A stretch of 20,265 bases of DNA from a virus, in the IMG/VR virus record IMGVR_UViG_3300008262_000748, positions 1 to 20,265 of that record. The stretch is one strand, 5' to 3'. The translations under genes and the position numbers were made by a program. Shown here piece by piece: positions 6,964 to 13,516 of the stretch (position 1 is its first letter; the number at the start of each line of letters is the position of its first letter). Below the pieces are notes generated by a model. The model was not told the DNA's origin, did not search any database, and saw only the letters and a program-made list of their open reading frames with translations.

Positions 6964-9383
6964 GCTCTACCCCTTCCGACAGCCAAAGACTTGTTGGCAT
7001 ACTGATTAGCCGCCCAAATCGCACTAGAACTGCCTAGGAGCCGATCTTCAAACGATTTGGTATCAATGGCATTGATGTAGTTGTTTGTCACGTTGGTTGT
7101 GCTTCCCATGTTGCTTATCTGATTGTTTGGAATAACTGTTCCAGAGGTTCTTGGAACAAACAATTCAGGCCCACGCTCACCAACAACATATGGTGTGTTG
7201 GCATTGGCTGGACCGCCTTCAGCCAAGTATCCACCCAAATCTTGATTGCCGTAAGCATTGCCAGTTCCAAAACCACCACCAGAATACATGCTGAAAGCTG
7301 CATTGAGAAAGCGCAAGGCAGCAGCCTTCATCTGGATTGCGATCAAATCCTGAATGATGCTACGAGCCAAGTCCTTCATGTTCAACTTGCCGGTCTTGAC
7401 AAAGTTGTCGATGGCAGAAGACAAGTTGCCAAACACGCTGTCAAACACTTGCTGTGTGCGTTTTGCGCCTTCTTCCATCACTATGAACATCTTTGCCATT
7501 TGCTCTTGGCGATCAATCTGGTCAAGGTTAAATTGCTTGTCTGGACCTTCCTCGACTTCTTTGCGCTTTCTGGCGTACTCCAAAGAAATCTGAGCAAGAC
7601 GCTGCTCTTTTTCAGTGGCGTAAATTAATTGGTACTTCAATTCCAAGGACTCGCGCTGGTACTCCATGTCCCTTGTCTTTGATTGATTGCTAATGCGGAT
7701 TGCTTGAAGTCGATTTGATTCAGCAATTTCTGCATCCGTAATTTCCTTTTGCGTCCGAACGGATTCTTCGTACTCTGAAAGCCGATTTTTCTCGCGAATG
7801 CTCCTGATTTTTTCGTCACGCTTTAACTCTATGGTGTAAATCTCAGCATCTAACTGTCTTGCAAGCAATCCGCCAAAAGCTCGTTTTTCTTCAGAAGACC
7901 TTTTGCTAAATTCCAGACGTTTTTCTTCAAGCTCTTTTGCTGCTTCAAGTTCAATTCTTTGTATCTCGTTTGCGCCTTCTATGGCAATAAGATACTCGTT
8001 GTTTGCAACAGCTTTTGCAATTGCAGATTGAATCTCTATTTGTTTGCCGATGCCGCCAGCGCCAGAGTAGGCTTTGATTCTTGCTTGTTCTTCTTCTGCC
8101 TTTTTAGCTTTTGCTTCAGCAGCATCAAGAGCAGCCATTTCTTTACTGACAATGGCATTTAGCTCTGTTCTGAATGCAGAAAGAGCAGCTTGTTGCGAAC
8201 CAGTTTTCAAACCTTGTGTTTGTCTACGCTCAATTTCTTGAGTGACTTCATTGATTTTCTTTTCAAGCTCTTTTGCTCTATCAAGACCGCTTTCTCGACC
8301 CCAGCCCATCATTGCATCCCATGCAGCAGATGCAAAATTGGCTACGCCTTGCCAAGCCTTTTCTAAGTTGCCAAGTTCACGTTGTGTTGATTGCAAACTT
8401 TCATTAAGCAATGTGGCTTGTAATTTAGCAGCCTCTTGCAACTTACCTTGCTTCTCAAGCGCCTCAATGTTCTTGTACTGCTCAAGCGTCAAGAAATGAT
8501 ATTTGTCGTTCAGTTGCTTTGCAGAACTTGCTGTGCCATCCAGCAAAGGAATAAGTGTCTCAGCGGCTTTTACGGCATCTACGCCAGAAATCTTGGCAAA
8601 GCGCAGCACGACCTCGCCAACAGCTTCTATTGATGTTGCAGTGAACTTTCCTGATGCCGCCAATTGCTGCATCAAATCTCTTGCACTGCCAATCGATGCG
8701 TTTGTCTTTCCAGACAGGGCATCGCCAAGATTCAGCAACTTGTCGTAAGTGACTCCAGCAAAGCCACCTGTCAAAGTCATTGCATCTTTAAATTTGTCCA
8801 GATCGTCAATGGCTTTGTAAAAAGCATAACCAACAGTTCCAGCAGCAGTACCAACAAGAAGAAGACCAACTCTAAATGGCGTAAACATTGAGCCGATGGC
8901 TTTGAACATATTGCCCAAGCCACCCATCACATCCTTCAGTTGACCACCCTGCTGGAGAGCAGCAATAAATGGGCTTTGGCCTGAAGCGATCTGCGTCACA
9001 AAGTCAGTTGTCTGGTAGGTCAACTGAATCTTTTGCTGCTCGTTCATCTTGAACTGAGCATTGGTGGCGTTCTTTGCAGATGCAGCAATCTTGTCGTAAG
9101 CAGCGGCTTGCTGCAACAACCGATCTTTCATATCCTTTGTGGCATTCATGTATCGGCCAGAAGTGACCTCACGCTGAATCAACTCCACTTTGGTAAGAGC
9201 TTTGCCGTAGTCCTCTGTTGCATGAACAAGAGTTTTCAATTCGCCAGCAGCAGCATTCGTATCCCTGCGAATGGCATTTTTCAGTTTGGCGTTTTCTGAA
9301 ATGGCTTTGTCAATAGATGCCGTGAACTCAGCCGTATCCAGACCAAGGACAACGCCAAGTCGGGCAATGTTTTGTGAAGCCAT
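6960..9383 (-). CDS. Lambda-type tail tape measure protein
   Basis: The 807-residue protein sets tail length and is threaded through the tube before DNA ejection. The N terminus has the family look (ARLGVVLGLDTAEFTASIDK), and residues about 120-160 carry the conserved segment QTTDFVTQIASGQSPFIAAL. A hydrophobic stretch at about 172-189 (VGLLLVGTAAGTVGYAFY) could insert in the host membrane during ejection. Residues about 380-620 are long charged helices with coiled-coil character. Near residues 650-700 is the lambda tape-measure C-terminal pattern (VFGNLSSAIDNF, then DLARSIIQDLIAIQMKAAAL). At about 1.5 angstrom per residue the length predicts a tail near 120 nm before any C-terminal processing. 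The start has a strong GAAGGAG site and forms TAATG with the preceding stop. Confidence 0.93.
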   Translation of the reverse strand: MASQNIARLGVVLGLDTAEFTASIDKAISENAKLKNAIRRDTNAAAGELKTLVHATEDYGKALTKVELIQREVTSGRYMNATKDMKDRLLQQAAAYDKIAASAKNATNAQFKMNEQQKIQLTYQTTDFVTQIASGQSPFIAALQQGGQLKDVMGGLGNMFKAIGSMFTPFRVGLLLVGTAAGTVGYAFYKAIDDLDKFKDAMTLTGGFAGVTYDKLLNLGDALSGKTNASIGSARDLMQQLAASGKFTATSIEAVGEVVLRFAKISGVDAVKAAETLIPLLDGTASSAKQLNDKYHFLTLEQYKNIEALEKQGKLQEAAKLQATLLNESLQSTQRELGNLEKAWQGVANFASAAWDAMMGWGRESGLDRAKELEKKINEVTQEIERRQTQGLKTGSQQAALSAFRTELNAIVSKEMAALDAAEAKAKKAEEEQARIKAYSGAGGIGKQIEIQSAIAKAVANNEYLIAIEGANEIQRIELEAAKELEEKRLEFSKRSSEEKRAFGGLLARQLDAEIYTIELKRDEKIRSIREKNRLSEYEESVRTQKEITDAEIAESNRLQAIRISNQSKTRDMEYQRESLELKYQLIYATEKEQRLAQISLEYARKRKEVEEGPDKQFNLDQIDRQEQMAKMFIVMEEGAKRTQQVFDSVFGNLSSAIDNFVKTGKLNMKDLARSIIQDLIAIQMKAAALRFLNAAFSMYSGGGFGTGNAYGNQDLGGYLAEGGPANANTPYVVGERGPELFVPRTSGTVIPNNQISNMGSTTNVTNNYINAIDTKSFEDRLLGSSSAIWAANQYANKSLAVGRGRA

Positions 9384-9874
9384 TATTTTCTCCTTCGCGC
9401 CAGTTTCTTGGCGTATTCAGGGATTCTGACCGCCAACTGCGATTTTAGTTCAGTAAGCACTGTCTGAGAGTTTTCTTGCAGCGCAGGACGCAAGAAAGGG
9501 TTGGCCCCCATCCTTGATGTGCCAAACTCATTTGCAAGTGATACGGCACTCTTTTTTACAGACACCACAGCAATAGCTGAGTCAGTCTCGTTAACGTAAT
9601 CGCTACGCTTGTCCTTTTCGCTTGGAATACGAGCATCCAAACGAATGGTGTCTTTCATGTGAATGGGGTTTTTGCCATCCCTTGGCTTGTCACCAACAGG
9701 CGCTTTTGTTTTGGCAGAATTAAGCACAGATTCCATTGCAGCTTTTGATGATGGAACCAGTGTGTTTCGTGCAACCAAATCACCCCTGAACCCTTCAGCC
9801 ATGTCTCTCAACTGCTGCTCAAATTCGGCAAACCCTTCCAACTTGAAAGATTTACTTTGCGGGGTGTAGGCCAT
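9383..9874 (-). CDS. HK97 gp10-like neck/tail-completion protein
   Basis: The product has 163 residues. The C-terminal half has the family signature: AVSLANEFGTSRMGANPFLRPAL, here within residues about 115-140, is the EFG...PFLRPA pattern of HK97 gp10-like proteins. The N-terminal half is helical (EGFAEFEQQLRDMAEGF) followed by AKTKAPVGDKPRDG, also usual for the family. These proteins act at the head-tail joint or in tail completion, and their genes normally sit between the head-closure and tail-terminator genes. Here the gene is instead between the chaperone pair and the tape measure. The start ATG comes one base after the T stop. The C terminus is basic (KKLARRRK). The family call is firm; the precise role is less so. 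Confidence 0.8.
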   Translation of the reverse strand: MAYTPQSKSFKLEGFAEFEQQLRDMAEGFRGDLVARNTLVPSSKAAMESVLNSAKTKAPVGDKPRDGKNPIHMKDTIRLDARIPSEKDKRSDYVNETDSAIAVVSVKKSAVSLANEFGTSRMGANPFLRPALQENSQTVLTELKSQLAVRIPEYAKKLARRRK

Positions 9875-9875
9875 T

Positions 9876-10220
9876 TCACACTTTCAAGAATTCCTCCGAA
9901 CCGGGTCTGCTTGCAATGAAGTTCAGCAGTTGCTGATTAACTTGTTCTTGCTGCTGCTTTTCGGTCAAAGGCGGGACAATGTAGTCATGCGTTGAAGGCA
10001 AGACATCCCGCATTTGGAATGGCCTTGCCGTTTTCTGCATTTTCGAGTTTAGGTTGCCAGTGGTCAAGGAACTTAGCGCAAGCAGCAGCGCCTTGTTTCC
10101 GATCATGCCATCGCTCAACATAATCTCAATATTTCTCAAGTCATCCACTGGAACATCTTCAGGACACCCACCGTGAGCGTAGATGTACGCTCTAGCCTGT
10201 GAGTGAGCGTCCTGAATCAG
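9876..10220 (-). CDS. T domain of tail-assembly chaperone, made as G-T fusion by -1 frameshift
   Basis: After a -1 slip at the heptamer at 10226-10220 the frame continues LIQDAHSQARAYIYAHGG and then to the TGA at 9878-9876 without a stop, adding 114 residues to G for a fusion of 268 residues. No good independent start exists: the first plausible one is a GTG at 10148 without a convincing ribosome binding site, and it would drop the first 24 codons of an open frame that reaches exactly to the slip site. In lambda-like phages the G-T fusion binds the tape measure and recruits tube subunits; it is not found in the finished virion. The T part here is helical and Gln-rich (KQQQEQVNQQLLNF). The gene directly downstream begins one base later. 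Confidence 0.85.
   Translation of the reverse strand: MIQDAHSQARAYIYAHGGCPEDVPVDDLRNIEIMLSDGMIGNKALLLALSSLTTGNLNSKMQKTARPFQMRDVLPSTHDYIVPPLTEKQQQEQVNQQLLNFIASRPGSEEFLKV
10158..10216 (-). promoter_or_regulatory. Nested inverted repeat downstream of the frameshift site
   Basis: On the minus strand TTCAGGAC (10216-10209) pairs perfectly with GTCCTGAA (10165-10158). Inside lies a second perfect stem, GAGCGTA (10192-10186) and TACGCTC (10181-10175), with a 4-base loop. The outer arm starts 3 bases after the slippery heptamer, right after the stop codon of G. RNA structure in this place stimulates -1 frameshifting in known cases. Confidence 0.75.
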
Positions 10221-10681
10221 TTTTTTCGAGAATCCTTGTAGCCGGGTTGAATCGACTCAGTAATCTTTGCAATCATCTCAAGCTGAACTGGCATAGGCCA
10301 CTCAGCATCAATGTCTTCGTAAGTGATGTCATCAAGAGTGCCAACTTCAGGCACAAGCAGCCTGACAAATTGAACCATCCGATTTTCCATCATGATGATT
10401 TTCTTGACCAAATCTTTCGTGGATCGACCTTCGATAACCACATCATCTTCGGTAATCTCGACACCATCAATGACAGTCCCCGTGCGGAAACTGGCAGACA
10501 TCTTCTCGTAGCGAGATTGAAGTTCTTCAGGGTTGATTGTTTCAATGGCTTCTTCAATTTGCTCCATCTCTTTGGTCAAAGGGATGCGAACTTTGAAGAC
10601 ATGACCGCCAAGCTCAAACGTCTTGGTGCGGAGGTGTGCTTTTTGATAGCTGTCGCCAAAAGCGGATTGAATGCGTGACAT
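10217..10681 (-). CDS. Tail-assembly chaperone G
   Basis: The 154-residue product (MSRIQSAFGDSYQKAHLRTK...) is acidic and helical, with FELGGHVFKVRIPLTKEMEQ near the start, which resembles tail-assembly chaperones of siphophages. It is not expected in the finished virion. It lies between the tail-tube gene and the tape measure, the standard place. The last codons are CGA AAA AAC TGA, so a canonical slippery heptamer A AAA AAC directly precedes the stop. The start ATG has an AAGGAA site. The family is diverse and the sequence alone would be a modest call, but position plus the frameshift cassette make the identity strong. Confidence 0.85.
   Translation of the reverse strand: MSRIQSAFGDSYQKAHLRTKTFELGGHVFKVRIPLTKEMEQIEEAIETINPEELQSRYEKMSASFRTGTVIDGVEITEDDVVIEGRSTKDLVKKIIMMENRMVQFVRLLVPEVGTLDDITYEDIDAEWPMPVQLEMIAKITESIQPGYKDSRKN
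10220..10237 (-). promoter_or_regulatory. Programmed -1 frameshift site (AAGGA plus A AAA AAC)
   Basis: The heptamer A AAA AAC spans 10226-10220 in the correct phase (0-frame codons AAA AAC). A Shine-Dalgarno-like AAGGA lies at 10237-10233, six bases upstream, and the zero-frame TGA follows immediately. Together with the downstream stem this is the three-part layout known from E. coli dnaX, which uses the similar heptamer A AAA AAG. Confidence 0.85.
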
Positions 10682-10690
10682 GGTTTTTCC

Positions 10691-10912
10691 TTATCGTGTC
10701 GTTTTGATGATCTTGTCGTAAACGGCTTGGTTCAAGGCAATGGCGTAATCCACTGCTTGTTCAGGCCCAATTTTGTCTGCGTGATTTCGCGCAATGTCAT
10801 GCGCCAATGCAATCGCAGTGATGCGTTGCTGTGTAAACCCAAACCAATTCTTTGTGGAATCGGATTGGGCTACAAGGAAGTTTAGTAGGTCATTGCTGTC
10901 TTTTACTATCAT
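10691..10912 (-). CDS. Small conserved-looking tail-module protein, unknown
   Basis: This gene encodes 73 residues (MIVKDSNDLLNFLVAQSDST...), mostly helical, without membrane segments or metal-binding motifs. The middle part QQRITAIALAHDIARNHADK is an amphipathic helix. It is the last gene before chaperone G, nine bases upstream of its start, and follows the next small gene by six bases. Codon use and tight packing argue that it is real. I do not recognise a family. A small helical protein here might assist tube or chaperone assembly, which is inference from position only. Confidence 0.7.
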   Translation of the reverse strand: MIVKDSNDLLNFLVAQSDSTKNWFGFTQQRITAIALAHDIARNHADKIGPEQAVDYAIALNQAVYDKIIKTTR

Positions 10913-10918
10913 GTGTTT

Positions 10919-11143
10919 TTACTCTGTAGTGTCTGGCGGAGCCTCTGGTGCAACTTCTGGGATAACCACCACTGGTGCGGTGATGTTGTATTTTTTCAGC
11001 AGGGCCAAAGCAATGGCTTCTGCTGTGTCAGGTTTGGCTGTGGCTTTTGCAAGTTCAGCAGCGTTCACCTCCAAATTACGGGCAACAACTTCAATGTCGC
11101 CGTAGCTTGTCACGATTGCTTCGATGGCTTCTGATACTTTCAT
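10919..11143 (-). CDS. Small helical protein with acidic Pro/Glu tail, unknown
   Basis: The chosen start is ATG at 11143, which overlaps the tail-tube stop as TGATG. This gives 74 residues beginning MKVSEAIEAIVTSYGD. A longer start at 11197 would overlap the tail-tube gene by 55 bases and has no support. The first 50 residues are helical and Ala-rich (NLEVNAAELAKATAKPDTAE); the last 20 are Val, Pro and Glu-rich (VVVIPEVAPEAPPDTTE) and look disordered. I know no family. Tight translational coupling to the tail-tube gene suggests it is made together with tube protein, perhaps as an assembly factor or a decoration of the tube. Confidence 0.7.
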   Translation of the reverse strand: MKVSEAIEAIVTSYGDIEVVARNLEVNAAELAKATAKPDTAEAIALALLKKYNITAPVVVIPEVAPEAPPDTTE

Positions 11144-11661
11144 CAGTTGTTCGACCAGCCGTACTGGTTGCCTCGCGGATGGATTGTGAACATGCACTTG
11201 GCTTCAGCGCCGGGTGCGGAATCAATTTGGAATTGACCCACGCGACCATTGAACGCATAAGCGACAGTGTTTGTGCCTTCCACTGCTGCAACCACAAAAG
11301 TGCGGTCCACAACACCAGAATAGGCATCAGAACGAATCTGAAGCAAAGCAGCGTCATCAGGATTCCAAGCAGCCGTGATGGTCATGCTTGTAGGAGCCGC
11401 TTGCACAGGAATCTTGTCACTTTGACGAGAGCCAGCAACACCGAAACTTGCCACCGCATCATCCATGCCGAAAGCAGGGATTGCTTCGACAGGAACAGCA
11501 ACGCCAGCAGCGCCAGTGCCGTTGGCTACAGTGCCAACAATGGTGGTCACCTGACCAGCCCAAACACTCAGGTTTGCAGTGGTCAGTGGAGTTGGAGTCG
11601 CCGCCGATTGCATCCAGAGCGATGCACTAAAGCCGGGTAGGACTTTTGCAGGAATAGACAT
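11143..11661 (-). CDS. Major tail tube protein (candidate), intact copy
   Basis: The product has 172 residues, starts MSIPAKVLPGFSASLWMQSA and ends HPRGNQYGWSNN. It is rich in Ala, Val, Thr and Gly with a beta pattern, as expected for a tube-forming protein. The core is APTSMTITAAWNP followed by DRTFVVAAVEG and then FNGRVGQFQIDSAPGAEAKC. It lies after the tail terminator and before the chaperone pair, the usual position of the major tail tube gene, and has a good AAGGAA site. A second, broken copy lies just upstream. I did not match it to a named tube family, so the call rests on position, composition and the chaperone context. A tail-tube-like minor protein is the main alternative. Confidence 0.65.
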   Translation of the reverse strand: MSIPAKVLPGFSASLWMQSAATPTPLTTANLSVWAGQVTTIVGTVANGTGAAGVAVPVEAIPAFGMDDAVASFGVAGSRQSDKIPVQAAPTSMTITAAWNPDDAALLQIRSDAYSGVVDRTFVVAAVEGTNTVAYAFNGRVGQFQIDSAPGAEAKCMFTIHPRGNQYGWSNN

Positions 11662-11670
11662 GATGATTCC

Positions 11671-12040
11671 TTATGCGTTGTTGGACCAACCGTACTGGTT
11701 GCCACGGGGGTGAATGGTAAAAGTGCATTTTGCTTCTGCACCGGGGGCAGAATCAATCTGGAACTGGCCTACGCGCCCGTTAAAGGCGTAATAGACGATG
11801 CCTGTGCCATCGGTAGCGGAAACCACGAAAGTGCGGTCAATCACGCCAGAATAAGCATCGGCCCTCATCAACAACAGGTTGGTATCGGCAGGATTCCAAG
11901 CAGCAGTAATGGTCATGCTGGTGGGCGCGGCTTGCACGGGAATCTTGTCAGACTGACGCGAACCTGCGACACCGAAACTGGCAACTGCGTCATCCTAGTA
12001 CAGCACTAAAACCGGGGAGAACTTTGTTTGGTAAAGCCAT
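11671..12040 (-). pseudogene. Broken tandem copy of the tail tube gene
   Basis: The ATG at 12040 has an AAGGA site and begins MALPNKVLPGFSA, matching residues 1-13 of the intact neighbour (MSIPAKVLPGFSA). Seven bases later the sequence picks up at the equivalent of residue 67 (DDAVASFGVAGSRQSDK). The net loss is 152 bases, not a multiple of three: the upstream frame stops after 16 codons (TGA at 11992-11990), and the downstream frame has a TAG just before the rejoin (11997-11995). After that it is open to TAA at 11673. Over the last 87 aligned residues I count 14 differences from the intact copy, about 84% identity. No obvious start precedes the intact part except GTG at 11937. It could instead reflect an assembly error between the two copies. 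Confidence 0.8.
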
Positions 12041-12077
12041 TTTGAGTATCCTTCAAAAGTTGAACAATTGTCTTGTT

Positions 12078-12497
12078 TTAAGCTGGAATGTCAATGGTGC
12101 AATCCAAAAAGATTTGCGCCATCTTTTCTTCGTTGTTGTAGCTGTTATACAGCCACATCACATCTGCTTTGGCAATCCAAAACCCTTCGGCAGGACTTCC
12201 CAACACGCCACTGTAGCCATGCAAAGATTGCAGAATCTGATTTGATATTGTAAATCCGTCTTCAATCTGCTGAGTAAAGATCGAAATCTGAAAGACAGGT
12301 CGATCAATACCTTTGTTGCTTTGCTGCTGACCCGTATATACAGGCTGATGCACGTTTCTGAGCATCCAAGTAATGAACTTGGGCTGTGTTGCAAAATTTC
12401 GGTTGAACGATGCGTACACAGGCACAGGCGTGACAATGTTAGCCAGTTGGTACTGGATAGCTTTGCCGTAAACAACAGGGTTGAGTTGAGTTGCCAT
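12078..12497 (-). CDS. Tail terminator-like protein
   Basis: The start ATG at 12497 shares its A with the head-closure stop (TAATG); the longer frame from 12530 would overlap that gene and lacks support. The product is 139 residues (MATQLNPVVYGKAIQYQLAN...). It shows the alternating helix and strand layout of tail-terminator proteins (SPP1 gp17/DUF3168-like): an N-terminal helix, then a stretch with PVFQISIFTQQIEDGFTISN, a helix (QILQSLHGYSG) and C-terminal strands (KMAQIFLDCTIDIPA). These proteins cap the tail tube and join it to the head. The neighbours (head closure upstream, tube downstream) fit. I see no specific motif, so the family is inferred from layout. Confidence 0.65.
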   Translation of the reverse strand: MATQLNPVVYGKAIQYQLANIVTPVPVYASFNRNFATQPKFITWMLRNVHQPVYTGQQQSNKGIDRPVFQISIFTQQIEDGFTISNQILQSLHGYSGVLGSPAEGFWIAKADVMWLYNSYNNEEKMAQIFLDCTIDIPA

Positions 12498-12841
12498 TAG
12501 ACCGCCGTTACTGGATCGTTTCGATAGCAAGTGAACATGACAGTCATCCTATCATTTGACTCACGAGCATTGTCGATGCGCCAATCTTGATTTCGATACG
12601 TAATCGAATACAAGTTTTGACTAGCAACAATTGTCTTCATGTTGCGTGTGTAGTTCACAGTGAATGTCACCATGTCTTGATACAGCCGATACTTATCAGC
12701 GATCTTGACACTGTTGGCAACATCAGCAACTCTTGCGTAAGTGGCAAACCACAATGTTTGTGTCGTAGATTGCTCTCCAAAATCTGAACTAGCAAAAGCC
12801 AGATTGTTGATTTTGATATTTTCAAAACGAGCAATTGCCAT
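12497..12841 (-). CDS. Head-closure (head-tail adaptor) protein
   Basis: The product is 114 residues (MAIARFENIKINNLAFASSD...). The central part is a beta-barrel-like sequence (LWFATYARVADVANSVKIAD, then VTFTVNYTRNMKTI, then SITYRNQDWRIDNARES) of the kind in SPP1 gp16/HK97-type head-tail adaptor proteins. The segment YRNQDWRIDNA followed by FTCYRND matches the typical late strands. It begins one base after the connector stop and its own stop overlaps the next start. It would close the portal channel and present the tail-binding surface. Confidence 0.7.
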   Translation of the reverse strand: MAIARFENIKINNLAFASSDFGEQSTTQTLWFATYARVADVANSVKIADKYRLYQDMVTFTVNYTRNMKTIVASQNLYSITYRNQDWRIDNARESNDRMTVMFTCYRNDPVTAV

Positions 12842-12842
12842 G

Positions 12843-13514
12843 TCACATCACCAGTGGCTTGTACGGACGCAGCAACGTAGTCACGCCAAAAGGAATGTCC
12901 TTCAGCTTTGTCTCTGTTGCGTTGGCACGGTTGTTGTACAGGTGTGTCAGCAGCAGCAAAGCGGCTTGCTTAATCACAGGATACGCTGCCAATGGGTTTG
13001 CCACAGTGGAGTACTCCACAATGATCGGCGCAGTCATCACCGTGTTTATGTCAGTCGGCAGGTTGTTCACAATTACCTTGTTGCCAGAAGCATCGTAGTA
13101 ATAGTTGGTGTTTGTGATCGTTTGGAACACAGGCGGGAACGCATCGTTCCAATAACCCACCGAATTGATTGTGACACCGGGCTGACTTGGCGTTGTGTTC
13201 TGACTCACCTCTGGCAAGTCCAAACTGATGGGTGACGCTACAAGGCTCTCAGAGCCGTACCAGACGCGATAAGTCACCGGGAGGATAGACATCCCCAAGT
13301 AATCTTCAATCGCTTGTCTGGTGGCGATTCCAAGGCTTGCAATGTATGTGTCCTGACTTGTGTCATCAAACAAGTTCAGTTGGTTGGTCATTTCATCAAG
13401 AGTCAACCATTGAGTTGAACTATCACGACCAATCTGCTCAACCTTTGCATAGTTGAACGGATTGCGCGTTTGTGCCCCAAAGGGCGCAGCGTATTGATAG
13501 TTGTCAACGCTCAT
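12843..13514 (-). CDS. Head-tail connector (gp6/phiE125 gp8-like)
   Basis: This gene encodes 223 residues. The N-terminal half has a helical segment, LGIATRQAIEDYLGMSILP, the pattern (helix, aromatic, Gly) seen in gp6-like connectors that form a ring under the portal. The C terminus is diagnostic in style: VIKQAALLLLTHLYNNRANA followed by IPFGVTTLLRPYKP, as in the phiE125 gp8 group. The region between (residues about 100-170) is a Pro and Tyr-rich insert. The gene starts two bases after the second capsid gene and its stop is one base before the head-closure ATG. Confidence 0.8.
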   Translation of the reverse strand: MSVDNYQYAAPFGAQTRNPFNYAKVEQIGRDSSTQWLTLDEMTNQLNLFDDTSQDTYIASLGIATRQAIEDYLGMSILPVTYRVWYGSESLVASPISLDLPEVSQNTTPSQPGVTINSVGYWNDAFPPVFQTITNTNYYYDASGNKVIVNNLPTDINTVMTAPIIVEYSTVANPLAAYPVIKQAALLLLTHLYNNRANATETKLKDIPFGVTTLLRPYKPLVM

Positions 13515-13516
13515 GT

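Noticed and set aside
9876-10148. T as an independent 90-residue gene starting at GTG 10148
   Set aside because: The same frame is open 24 codons further up to the exact slip site behind G, and there is no convincing ribosome binding site at 10148.
11671-11937. Independent 88-residue gene starting at GTG 11937
   Set aside because: It matches the C-terminal half of the adjacent tail tube protein in mid-domain, and its N-terminal half is present upstream but out of frame, so it is better read as a broken copy.
12498-12530. Longer start for the tail terminator
   Set aside because: The extension overlaps the head-closure gene, whereas ATG 12497 gives the usual TAATG coupling.
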